Shown piece after piece: positions 10,992-23,600 of a DNA stretch of 30,082 nucleotides. Location: assembly GCA_002633005.1 (NCBI GenBank), contig NMRA01000488.1, positions 298,546 through 328,627 on the forward strand, written 5' to 3'. Position 1 is the first letter of the stretch. Each line of letters opens with the position of its first letter. The notes under the pieces are model-generated. The model saw nothing but the letters and a program-made list of their open reading frames with translations. It ran no database searches and was not told where the DNA came from. The translations under genes and the position numbers were made by a program. Source of the stretch: Phoronis australis. Its lineage: Eukaryota; Phoronida; Phoronidae.

Positions 10992-13900
10992 CTACTTCTG
11001 CTTGAGTTCCGTCATCTGCGTACCCACAGGTAGTTCACTACTCTCTTCTGATGGTGTGGGAGACGAGGCACTGACGATTGGAGTACAGTCGCTGGGCTGA
11101 ACCGGTCGGCGCATCACAGTTGAGTTCCACCAAGCTGAAAAACAATACGCGACTCAGAGGTGATAACGGTTAAAATTAAAGTGCCATCTAAATGCAATGC
11201 ATGTCGCTGCACAATTCACAACATATATAATATGTCAACAAGTGTGAGAATGAATTAACGAAGAACAATTAGTTGCGGTCTCAACCACAGACTGCCACCT
11301 GGGCACGGGGTCTAATTTCTATGCTCCAAACTCCACTCCAAAACTGAACAAACAGTCCACAAATAAAGACATAAACTCGAGTCACAATTTATGTTCAAAG
11401 AAATGCTATTTTAGAAATGAGTTTTAAAATGACACCAACTATGGTCAAACAAAATAAATTCTGTCACTACTTGCTTTCTTTTTTCACTTTTGGAAACCAA
11501 GTTTTCTGAATGCATATCAACCAACAAATCACTTATATGTATAACACGTGCGCACCTAGCCTAAAAAATGGGGGCTTGCATTTTTGAGAACGTGGACCTT
11601 TTACTAAAAGAAAAAAAGGGTACGTTCAGAGCTATGAATTGCACATTCTCCAAATTTTGGTAGTTCCTGCCTTTTTAGTGGACTTTTATCTCGTTTTCTA
11701 CTTTTTGTTTCTCTAAGGTTGACCTTTTTGCCCACTTTGCCAAATGGGGGCCTCATGCGAGCCCCCCCCCCGAGCCCCTCCCTGGGTGCATGCATGCATA
11801 TCATCTTTGAGACTGCATTCAAAACCTACATGGCAGAAGATTCTTGATAAATTTTTTCCGCTCCTCGTGTTTCTTGGTTTCTTCCTCCTCATTGCCATTC
11901 GTCGACTTGCCAACGGTGATGAAGAAAACACCAACGAAGCACAGAAAACACCTGGAAGCACACGTACCATGTCTTCTAAGAGTCGTCCCAACCATTAAAA
12001 TGAGGAGACAGTGTGGGGCAGTGGTTTGAACTTTAAGCGCTCGTTTGGGAGACACCGGTTCAAATCCTGGCTTTACTGGCCAACAATTGAGAAATGCAAA
12101 AAGGTGTCTCCTACTCCTCAGAGCTCAGTCTCAGTGAGTGTATGCAAGGGAGCAAACAACTACCACTTTCATTATCATTAAGATTATTGAGCACATAAAA
12201 CTATGGGCTTTTACATGAAATAGGAATTATACTAGTTCAACATTGTTTGGAACAGCTGAGGTCAGATCTCTCTAATGAGTGCAGTTGTCAATGTAATATT
12301 GGTCTCATCATGACCCCTACTCAGATTCGAAGTGATGTCTGAGCTTGGGAATGACACTTTGTTATTGCTGATACAAGACTCAAAAAACACAAAAAACACA
12401 AAAAACAGCTTGACTGGAGAGGCTATTTTCTGTGCTGAGCTCGTGTTTGATACGACTTACTTTTATTGGTCTTAGCTCGATCCTTACCCAGACATGGCGT
12501 TATTTTTGTACTTGATAAGAATGGTTCACTGTTGCTTAAAGCAATGCTCAATAAGTTGGCTTGATGCGCCATCATTTTGTGTGCTGTATGAGGACTCGAA
12601 ATAGGCTAGTTCCATACCCAATACCCAGACACTTGATGGCATGAATAGCAAGTACTAATGAATAAACATGTTTCAGACAGGACAACTTTGTGAACAAAAA
12701 CATGTGATATTTCAACATTATTTCACTACCTTACCTGTGAGTAACAGTTTAGTTTCTTTTATTATAAAATAACTTCATCTTTAAAACTCTTCTGCGGCTC
12801 ATTCAAGTTAGTTCCGACCATCGAGACACGCACAAATGGAATTTAATACTTGCAGGCTTTAAGCGTTTTAATTTCACGTAAAATGTCTCATTCCATTGGG
12901 GCATCAAATGAGGCATCAGATTTGAAGATATTTCAGAGTGATTGACCTATTGCTGATATCATAAACGATATGGTGTTAAGTACCCTAGCCCAATACAGGC
13001 TCAGGTATCAACGTTGCAAAATGTAACCACACAACTTTAGTTTGGAACTTTCTAAACCTGCACTCAATACATCTCTCATGCACATTTAACCTCTTTTTAA
13101 ATACCAATTTTGAACATTACCAGCAAATTAAATAATACAATGCACGAATTAAAATAAGGATTATTATAAAATAGAAAAACATCCCATTAGTAAGCATGGA
13201 GGCAGTGTACATTCAAAAGCTGTACTCACCCAAACAAGAACATAAATATGTCTATTGCAAGCATTCCCCATAGTTCTTGATAAAACATGATGCCTAAAAT
13301 ATAAGAAATGTTTGCCGTCAATTTAACAGTAATTCAAAACCAGCAATATCTCAAAATTGAACCCGGAACAAAGATGTGGTCAGGCATTAGAAAAGCAGTG
13401 TAAGTTCACACACGAAATGGGAAACCACCTCCAAGTTTGGTTGTAAGGTTCTTTCAAACGACAGTCATTTTATATATGAGTATGTAAATCTCAAACCGGC
13501 ATGGTAATAGAGATCACAAACATGTTTCGTCTAGTCAGCATGCCATATGTTGGCCACATATAAGTCTGAAAAGATTTCTGCCCCGACCGGGACTCAAACC
13601 CGCGACCTTCTGCTTACTGTGCAAGACAGTCCCAGGTTTCCTCTAGTTTGTGTATTGTGTATAATTATACCATTTATGGTTAGGATCCGTAGCTATAAGG
13701 AAATGAACAATATTACACCCAAACAATTTCCATAATTGCCATCAGTTTATAACCAGGAATATAATAAGCATAATTCAACCACTCAAACACCTCCATCTAC
13801 AGAATGCTATCAGCGCCACCTACCTGCTAAAATTGCACTAATTGTAAAAAACACAAAGTTTGTTGGAACTACAACGGTGGCTTCGAATGTTTTCATGGCT

Positions 13901-14564
13901 TGGTTTAAGAACCTGAAAACAAACCAAAAATGTGATCCACACTTAATGAAACATTTCACTCGGCACCCAACAATTTGGTTCAAGGAAGAAATTGCATGAA
14001 AACCATTAAGCAATTTAAATTTTTTAATAAGAAAATTTTACTTTCAGCATTAACATCAAAACAGTATCATGTAACTTCAGTAGAAAAATCTTCAACATAA
14101 AATCTCTGTTAGCAGCCGAGGCCTATCAAATACAGAACAAGCAGATAACTAATGCTTTAAATGAATGGTTTGCAAACAGCCATAGACATAGGAGTACTAG
14201 AATATCTTAATTGCAAAGCTTCAATGCATGTTTTAATGCATGTCATCAAATGGCAATTAAATAAATATCTGGAATATTAGAAAACCATGCTTTAACCTCA
14301 CGTTAATCTATCGTGTCACAGCTAATTGCATTGATAGGCAGTAAAAACGCAATTTGTCTGTTCAGAGAAATGTCAGAAATCAAACCTGACATTTGAATGC
14401 TAAGACAGACTTAGCAGAGAGCTTTCTAAGCGAACTAAGACTAAATAAGCTACTTGGCAAATAATAAGGTAATTAAGCAAAAAAACAGCAGGATGAAGCG
14501 CCCTTTACAGTTGATCTACTATAAATATATACATATATATATATATTATGTACATACGTACATG

Positions 14565-14607
<43 letters not shown>

Positions 14608-17600
14608 ACAAACACACACACACACATATATATAATTAGCAATACATTCTTATACATTTTGTAAATTGCAGTTCGCCATGAAAATTAAATACCACAACTG
14701 CAAATTGTATGACAATTCTTCACCCATTTAGAATGTGGGATTTTAATTTCAAAAATTTCTTAACAAGCTCAACAATTATCAAGAACATCCTTTACTTCAT
14801 TATTAACACAATTTGCACTGCACATAAAAGTAAGATTGAAAGAAGCAAGTAATAATAATTACTTGCGTGCAAATAACAGAAATCTTGCGTTCCACCGAAC
14901 AACAAACTTCAAACTGGTTCTCACTATCCGGGACCCTCTATTAGCAAGTGACTATTGTCTGCAGATGTACACAGAGGCATGGGCAACCAAGCATGTCACA
15001 ACAGCCCTGTGGGGTCTAACTACGGCCAAACACTTAATAAACTTACTTGACTTGAAACACTGCCGTACCCAGCATGACAATCAACATCACATAAATGACG
15101 GGCGAGCCAAGCTGTGAGATGCCTCGCACACTCAGTTGTATCAGACCAGATGCAGCCTTAGCTGATATCACTGTCACTGAACCTGTAGTACAAGAATATA
15201 ATCAGAGTCGTGATATCAGTATCAGTTATCATTATCACCATTATCGGTATCATTACCACAAAACAATAAATTCTTTAGGCCAACGTTATACACTCAGCTA
15301 CCACCACTACTACTGCCATTACAAATTCGGTAAGAATTCTCCAGTTTAGGAGTCTCTTAATTTGGGACACCGAAATCCAAGCCACGATTGAACTTTCTTG
15401 ATTGTAACGATATTGGTGTTCCTTACAGGGATATACCCAGGTTTCAAAACCCTGCTCGCCAGCTGGGCAAGCGACTCAGAAAATCTACTCGCTCAGCCCG
15501 ATATTCAGTCGCCCGGCCGTTTGCGTCTATCACCACTAACTTGCTGCCAGGGTAAATAAAAATCATCGTTTCGTGCGTTGATGTCACCATCTATTAGGGC
15601 TACCGTATTCACCCAGGATGCTTAGAAAAATTCATTTCGGAAGGGGGCGCTTGTTGCAGCCTAAGGCGGTTGAAACCCGGTCTCCGACAATGGGTGAACT
15701 CAAATTTATGAGCTGTGACGTATTTGTAACCTATGACAGACTTTCTACAAAACTGTGGTGCATTGCTATCAAACATTGTTGTTAAATTACGATCCTTTTT
15801 TAAAAAAAATGTGCTGAAATCTCATGGCGAAAACTTGCCGACTGATGCGTCGCTGCCTTGTGATCGTCGATAGGGCAACTTGAATTCTTGAGTAACAATA
15901 CAGTTTCGACTCAACAAAGTACCTGAAATCCTCCTTAAAGGAGAATGCCACCCAAAAAACAACCTATTTTGTATCAATTTAGATAGAGTAGTTCCACTCG
16001 ATAACAGCAAGTATGGTTCTTTAACCTGACAGAAGACGGCAGACAGAGGTGTTGAAATTAACCAATGACATCAGAAGTTCGAACGCAGTTTGTTCAGCTG
16101 TTCACAACACGCTTACTGGTGTCAGCTTATCGCGGGTTGAATTCATCGTTTTACACCAAAAAATCAACATAATTCGATGTAAAACCCTTACAAATACAAC
16201 CGAGTTATTGAACAAATGTGTTGTTTTATTTTGCTGTTACGCATTTACAGGTACTGGAACATACCGTAGCCTACAAAGTTCGGTAGGCCAATTTACCAAG
16301 GTCGGTCGCGGGAGTTTTGGGCCCTGTTCAGTGATAAATTCAAATTATTCGTCCGTGAAATACAGACAGGGGAACATAGCTGTGTGTTGTAATTTTAGAC
16401 TTGCGATTTTTTTCAGTTCTTAACACACAAAAACGCTCGTTATCCCGGCCAGTGGCTCGGAACCCGATCAGGCCAGTCGCGGCCGACCTGAAGACATCAC
16501 AAACATAAACCAGCCAAAGTTAGAAACTAAACTTCCAGTCACGAAAAGACTATACTAGTGAGCCAAAGAAATAATGTACACATGATTATCTTTGTGAATT
16601 AGACGCGAAACTACAAATCTACTTACTAGCTCATCGGGGGCCGCGAAGTCAGGTTACCCTTCCATTGCAAAACCGTCAGGGCAAAAGTTGCACAGTAACA
16701 AATATCTAAATAAAGATTCCCCTAACATCTGACCATAGGATATACAATCGAGATATTGTTTCACAACAGCTTTCTGTCAGCAAACACTGAATTAGCGTGC
16801 ACTCACATGGCTAACATGTGGAGAAATTCTCACTTACACTGGTGACTGCTCTGATTCCCGAAGCCCCAGACAACTTTCGCATTGCCTATTCAGCACCCCT
16901 TTGTATTGATGTAGATCTGAGCTAATGAAGCTAGCATTACTGTCTCAACAATGGTTGTTGTTAGTATTCCCAATTTGGTTTTCCCTGACATTTACAGAGT
17001 TATAGCCTGCAACTCTGGAGAGTAGTTTTAACTTGGTACATTATAAATATTACAAAATGACTAAAAAGGTTAACTCGTGTTTATCTTCACAAAGACCACT
17101 TCCCAAAAGAACGTTAAGTTTCATATTTGTTTTCGTTACTTAATTTTTAATGCTTCTGCCCACTTGTTTTTCGTTTTCTTACCGGGAACGGGCTGATAAA
17201 TTTTTATCTAAGTTTTAAACTTGAAGTACCAAAACAGTGATAGATTTTAATCGCCAGCTAAACTTAATAAATTAAGTTCATTGTCAGCCCATCCCTAAAC
17301 TTACCACGTTACAGGTACCCTAAACATTTCATGTGTCATTAAAGTTTAATCTTTATTTGAACTCAAATCATAAAATATATACATAAGTGCAAGTATGGTG
17401 ATAACCAAACTGAAGATTTGGAATCTCAGGGCAATTTTGGTGGCACTGACTATATAACTATTTTAGCTCTTTGTCAGTAATAAAAAATGAAAAGTGGGCA
17501 CAACAATTGTTTCCCGGTCAAAAAACTGGTTAAACAAGATTGAAAGAATATTAAAAAATGAATCCATGTATAATTGTTAACTTTGATTAGCGTTTGTATA

Positions 17601-20600
17601 TCCACCAAGTACAGTCAGAGATGTTTAATACAGTTTATGGTCGGATAATTACATTTAATTGGGTCTTGCTCGCATCGGGCAATGAGGTCATCGCAACTGT
17701 ACTTGATTCCAGCGCCGCTCAGAAGGACGAGCGGTGAAAATTCCTGCATATCTTTAGAAATGCGTGACTTCCTCGTAAGGATATTATTCATGGTATGAAG
17801 GTGCCCGGTCAATTAGTTTAATTGCATCTTTGTTTCAGTTTGATGTAAGCATTGCTTAGGTTGAGAATAATTCATTTTGAAACATAGAGCACAATAATAA
17901 GCGTCAACCATGGCAACTCGCAATCCCGACTTAAGACGAGTGCTCATCTGACAAAAACTTCACAGGTTGATCGTTAGATTTTACAAGCTATCAGTTCGAG
18001 CCAGAATTCACTGATCAAGAAATACAAGAGAGGCGCCGTGAACGTGGACAGACAACAGAACATATGGATAGTTCCGAAAAACATTTGAATGATTTGTCAA
18101 CTGATGCTTGTGTTTGCTGCCACGAAATTCCGCAAGTGAAATGCCTTCTTGGAGAAGCATAGACATGTCTCACGGACCATCCTGATTTTGCACCGCATCT
18201 AAACAGAAGCTTGCTTACGACGTTTTTGGGACTAGGAAAAAGAACTGGCGAAAACATCCCAGAGGTCCAAACAGAAGCTTGACGAATGAGTAAGTCATCA
18301 AAAAACGTTATGTTCTCATGCCTTGAATTAATTGTAATTGCTTGTTTCCATGGCCAGCTACCATAATCAAAAAAATGAGCAACAACCGATCCGCGTTGTT
18401 TTGTCTCCAGCCCACCGAGCCCAAACACACTAGGCACAACATCTGACTTCATACCCAGTCTCTTTGTCTGCCCTGGCATGAGCTGTTTGGTAAGCCGGCA
18501 TTCGATCGTCAGTGAAATCACTGTAGACGAAATGCTGGCCACAGACAAGGAGAAGTTTCACAGCCTAATACTTAATTGGTATTAGGGCGTACTTCTCATT
18601 CTTCACTACCGTGAACCACTTCGAAGCATTGTGTGCTCACGAGGAAATCGAAAAAACGATATACCTGTTTTCCTCGTAGCTTCATAGTTCGCACAAGCGG
18701 GAACGATACACCACTCCATAGCAGCACTCTCTCTGCAGAAGAACCACTGACGTCGCTGAATCATTTCTCACCTTCCTCACAGGTTAACGCGACACCTCTC
18801 GGCGAGGTGAGATTGACCGTATACGAAGTGATGTGGATATAGGCCAATTAAGACGGTAAAAAAAGACTAATTAAAGCGGGTGGCATTCTCCTTCAAGTTT
18901 TCCAAATAGCGTACTTAAGATTTTTAAGTTCCAGAGGAGTCGCGACTAACTGCAGTCCAAATCTGGGCTAGATCGCACCCCGCAACAAGCGAAAAATGTT
19001 GTTGTCACATGACGTTTGTTTTGAAGTTAGTCTGCAGGTGTGCGCCGAGTGAGTGAGCGCGTTCGTGTCATCAGAGTTCATTTGCCAGAGTTGGTAGCAG
19101 GCCCACATACTAACATATATGAGGGCCCTAGCGCGTGCTTCTTGGCCACGTGCTCATTAAGTTTCGATTTGCGGTTTTTACGTGTATAAAAGTAATCTGC
19201 AGCGAGGCTCGTGGTCTAGAAATTCCGCGCACAATGATTTTTCAGGACTGTCGGATATTATTGATAAATTGAATTCATTACTGTAGAATTTTAGGACTGT
19301 AGGTAAGGCATTTTTCGCATATGTACACATTCATGGACTGGACTCTTAGTTTAGCGAAGTCTGAAAACGAGTGCGGGGGTTGCTTATAAGAGCATGGGCG
19401 CTTATTAGGACGAATGTTATTATTTATAAAATAATTTTGGCTAAAATGACATTGCATTGTACACTACAATAAGTTCCAAGAATAATGGTATTTCACTTGC
19501 TACGAGTGCATGGACCATTTTTCTGCCTTTCCCCCCTTTTCTTCGTTTCGAACTAGTCCACAAATTACTTTGTACACGACCACACACTGTGTTCTTTTGT
19601 CTAGATGAATCGTGTAATGGGTGACGTCTACAGAATCGGTAGGATCGCACTGCGCCTTTTTTTTGCCAGAGCATGGACACGATGACTAAACCGAACCTTA
19701 AATTCATGATAAAAACAGCACAAGGAGAAGAAAATTTATTCATGTTCATCTGGGAAACGATATAGTGTTTTTGCGCTCTGAAAAGGCAACCGGCAAGTCA
19801 ACTTCTACTCGCCCAGCACCATTTTTACTCGCATTGGTGACTGGGCAAATGGCTAAGAACATCCCTGCCTTATATGTCTCCAATATCAGCCATTGCGTCT
19901 TGTACTATCCGCACATGTCCATACCTCACGTTAGTACTCGGGGAATTCTGGGAAGGAATAATATCAAAAACAGCTGCCAACACTCTTTCCGAAGAAGAAA
20001 ACTGCATTTGCATGCGGCTACATACGGATGTAATGAATTGTTTCAAATAGCTATCTTTGTCTACAGACTCACCTGTTATTGAGCATATAAGAATGAGTAT
20101 TACTACGTTCTCCACTTTGAAAACATATAGCAACACTAACGCAGTGATGAGTACAGCGACTTCAATGGCCTGGCAAAAAATAGACCAGAAAACATACAGT
20201 AAAACTAATTGAGTGATTAGCACAGCGACTTAAAATTTCTGGCAAAGAAGAAGAGAGACCAGAAAACATACAGCAACACCAATATATAATAAGCGCAATA
20301 GCTTCAATGGCCTGCGGAAGAACAGTGCCGAACTTAGTACGAACAAGACAAATCAATAAATTCAATTAAACATATAGGATAGCTAATTCAGTTGCGAGTT
20401 ATATGGTTTAAATGATATTGGCAACAAAACTGCAAGTTCAAATGCAATTAAAAACATGCAAAACAAACGATTACATAATAAGCAAAATTAAATTATAAAT
20501 ACTGAGCTTTAGTAAAGTTTTACCAATCATTTCAAACTTACTATATAAACAATAAATGATGTTTGCCCAAGAGCAGTCAAGATTTCATCAGAGTCTTTAA

Positions 20601-23600
20601 CTACTTCAGTCTGAAAATCCAAGAAAAGCGTTTTTGCACACAGCATGTAACCTTAAGTCAGGTTTCCCCATTACTGTCAACACAACATCTTTTAGGTGTT
20701 TCGTATTCCAGGAATAAAATTAACATAGCAACATTTTAAATGAGCAGGATTCAGATGCTCTCCCTCAGTAAAGCTGCTACACACTAACTTTCCATTTACA
20801 CCAATAAATGCTTTAAAACAAGTCTCAATTTGTTTTTATGCCCAATGAGTAGCGTTTTCCGGGCTTGGAGAGAGTTAGCCACCTTGTTCATGCAAGAGGT
20901 CTTGATAAGCGCGTAAAGTGACACCTTGTGACGAGCAAACTTTTTGAACCTGGTCCCCGGCAATAACAAAGAGTTCATTATCGCAAACCCAACAAACCAT
21001 CTTAATTTGTGCATAAGATTAGGCTTATTTCATGGTCACAAGTGATCTAAATCAGAAGAAAGCTCTGTTGTAACACCACCTTCAGTACACAGTGGTAGAG
21101 TTGTTACTGGATATTGCAACAACCTTACACAATCTCATGAGATAACAAATCAGTGAGGAAGCCAGCTGTCTAAATTGCCTCTGAAAGATCACCTGAGCAG
21201 TTACCATATCAGAGTAATCAATGGGATAGATAATGTGAGACTGGATGGAGCTTCCACAAATGACACAAAAAATTTCCCTAATGGGAAAGCAGATGAAGGT
21301 GTCAGAAGGACATAAAGAGTAAAATAGAGACAAAAAATGCTATAGTTTCAATTTAGTCTTAATGAATTACGGTAAATTATGATCAGATTTGCAAAAACAC
21401 CTAAAAAATTATATTCCTCACCATTGATTTTATATTTGAAAAACATTGTTTTTATTCAAGTTGATTACAATCTTCATTCCAGCCTCGGACCTGGTCTGAG
21501 TCATTTTTTTTCTGATGTTTACCTTATTAGAGTAATTGATTAGCAGAAACGAGCCAACTATTGCCAGCCCTCCTCCAAACAAGTCCTCTGGTCGGAGGCG
21601 CTCTTTTAAAATAGTCACAGCTATGACAGTGTTAGCTGGAAGAGAAACAGAAACTACCATCAGAATTGGAAACATTTTGTGACGCCATAATTTCCTCGCC
21701 ATATTGAGCCTGACATATTCATATATACACCATCAGGATTATTTAGCTAAAATGTGCATTGCACGATCCATTGACTGAGGTATTTTTAGCCAGGGTTTTA
21801 GGACTTGGCATAATAAAGGCTTTCTATAAGGGTGATTGAAGATTCACCGTAAGTTTACTATTGAAGTGGTCAAACTTGAACGTGCTGAAGTTGGTTCCCT
21901 CGCTTTTATCACGATGACTGCTGCACTTTTCCAGGCTTGTGGGGACCTATGGCATGTGATTTTGTCGATCTTATTTGAACTCTAACCTGTCAGAAGTAAG
22001 TCTTTAAATGCGTCAAACGTAATTTATGACAAAAAGTTTGAGTCAACGTGGCAATGGCCACTGAGACCAGGTACGATGTGATTTTAAATTCTCTTACCTA
22101 TCACAGTTGTGGCGCCCAGTGGGGCCACTACAGAGGCAGGTGCATAGCCATAGGCCGAAAAGTTGCCGATTTCCCCAAGAGCCATCAATATGAGACCTAG
22201 CCACCACCAGGGGTTGCGCAGGTAATTTTTCTCAGAACCCCCTTTAGTCACGTGCTCGGCATTCTTCATGTGAGAATATTTCTGTAAAAATGAAAATGTC
22301 ATGAACTGCACATTTTTTACAGAAATTTAGACGCCACCTTTAAATCACTACATTGCTTGCATCCATATCTATGACATTTACACATTACGATAAAATCTCA
22401 CCAAATTGTTGTGAATTTTTTGCTACATGTCTTTCTTCGAAACATGATGAAAAAAATTCACCTGTTGGCCATATTGCGTCCTAAATTGGTGAGATTATAA
22501 CGTAAATCTGAAATCGAGAAAATGGTGATTTAAGAAATTATCTATTATAATATAAAATGCATCGTTTCCACAAACTCCGTCTCCCCTGCTCCACTACAGA
22601 CCTTCGTTGCGCCCATTTCAGCACCGCCTTGGTCCCTGGTAGTGCACCGCCCCCTATTTAGATTCAAGGTGTTCTATTTTTTCTCACGGGCTGTTTTTTC
22701 GTGGACTCGGAGGGAGGGTGGCCAGTTTCGTACTGGCCTTGGTTCAACGACCTGGGTGACATCAGACTGTCAGCTTACCGGGTAATTTCACTTTCTCCAG
22801 CTTCTGACGCGTACATAATTCCTCTGGCCTGTCGCCGCCAACATCAATGATGTCATTAAAAATACATTATTCCTTGAGTAAACTAAATTATTTACCAGTG
22901 TTGGAAAAACTGGCATTCTACCATTATTCTGCTGCTAAAATTGTGATGCGCTCTTTTGGGTCGGCTTTCGGTGACATTGCGTCACCTCTTGGCCAATTTC
23001 CTGATTCTTCAATCAACTGTGAGGTTGCGTACATGTCATGACAATCGGAACTGGTTTCATTTCGCCACAAGTTTTTAGTATTTTAATAACAGAAAACAAA
23101 ATTTCAGAATAAACTCCCGAGAGATATCGCAAACTTTTAGGAAATGGGGCGTGCGCGTGTCACGAGTATGCACTGTTTTCCAAATGACAACACTTTTCTT
23201 TGTTACAAAAGGCAGAAAATTACGCAAAGATAACATTCATTAGATTTTTTCTTCAATAAATGACTGCAACGGGCAAGGTGAGTGTCAGTTGATTCCCAGA
23301 TTCNGTCATTAGCTCAACATACTGATATAAGTTTCACGACGAGGTGACGAACTGAGCCCAGTCATAACCGGTTGTATGAAACTTTGGTGTCTGACAGAGC
23401 TCAACACACGGCTGCCTAGCTGTATGTTGAAGATACTCTTCATACAGCAAGCTGGCTTCCTACCTCAGTATGTACATTTATGACGAGACTTTTGTAAACA
23501 CAGCTATATACTTTGTGAACACTTTACAGTATTTTTAAAGGCTTTTTACTTGTTTTAGTTTTCACTTTAAATAATATCGGATTGCCGGACTTCGTGTTAC

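Larger units (their letters stand above)
15934..18897. mobile_element. DNA-transposon-like element bounded by 20-bp terminal inverted repeats, decayed
   Basis: The left end (15934-15953) and the reverse complement of the right end (18878-18897) share CTTNAAGGAGAATGCCACCC with one mismatch, including a perfect 16-base core AAGGAGAATGCCACCC. If the true ends are AGGAGAATGCCACCC, the flanks are TTAA on the left (15935-15938) and TCAA on the right (18893-18896). That would suit a TTAA target duplication with one mutation, but no longer target duplication is evident. Inside are a broken THAP-type zinc-finger domain near the right end (- strand) and a broken P2X7-C-like cysteine domain (+ strand). 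The left 2 kb has no recognisable protein. The superfamily is undetermined: TTAA suggests piggyBac, whereas a THAP domain is typical of P-element-like transposases. Confidence 0.65.
15183..20072 (-). other. NIPAL2 intron 6 (4.9 kb), largest intron
   Basis: Most of it is the TIR-bounded element at 15934-18897. The remainder includes a TATCA-type simple repeat (about 15213-15260), two short stretches sharing ACTCGCC and GGGCAA motifs (15452-15530 and 19797-19855), and unrecognised sequence. Donor GTGAGT next to 20073, acceptor TACTACAG next to 15182. Confidence 0.6.

Noticed and set aside
11819-12055. The 78-codon - strand open frame as an independent small gene
   Set aside because: Its middle (CFLCFVGVFFIT onward) is NIPAL2 coding exon 10, bounded by acceptor GTGCTTCCAG and donor GTAGGT. 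The ends are intron and SINE sequence.
13540-13645. A functional tRNA gene
   Set aside because: Only the T-arm and B box are present. No A box, anticodon arm or acceptor stem pairing can be built upstream.
14454-14639. Open frame rich in Thr-His repeats
   Set aside because: It is a translation of the CA/TA microsatellite.
16049-16423. Open frame of 124 codons near the left end of the TIR element as a transposase
   Set aside because: No catalytic motif or known domain is visible, and it ends without similarity to anything. Length alone does not support a gene.
18015-18548. The 177-codon - strand open frame as one intact protein
   Set aside because: Only its first part (ending DVVPSVFGLG) matches the THAP end. 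The upstream THAP parts are in other frames, and its later part is antisense to the P2X7-C-like stretch, so the open frame is largely accidental.
21430-21702. The 90-codon - strand open frame starting MARKLWRHKM as a separate start of the NIPA-like gene
   Set aside because: The first 22 codons are intron. A good acceptor (TTTCTCTTCCAG) next to 21635 joins in phase to the exon ending at 22098 and restores the family sequence.
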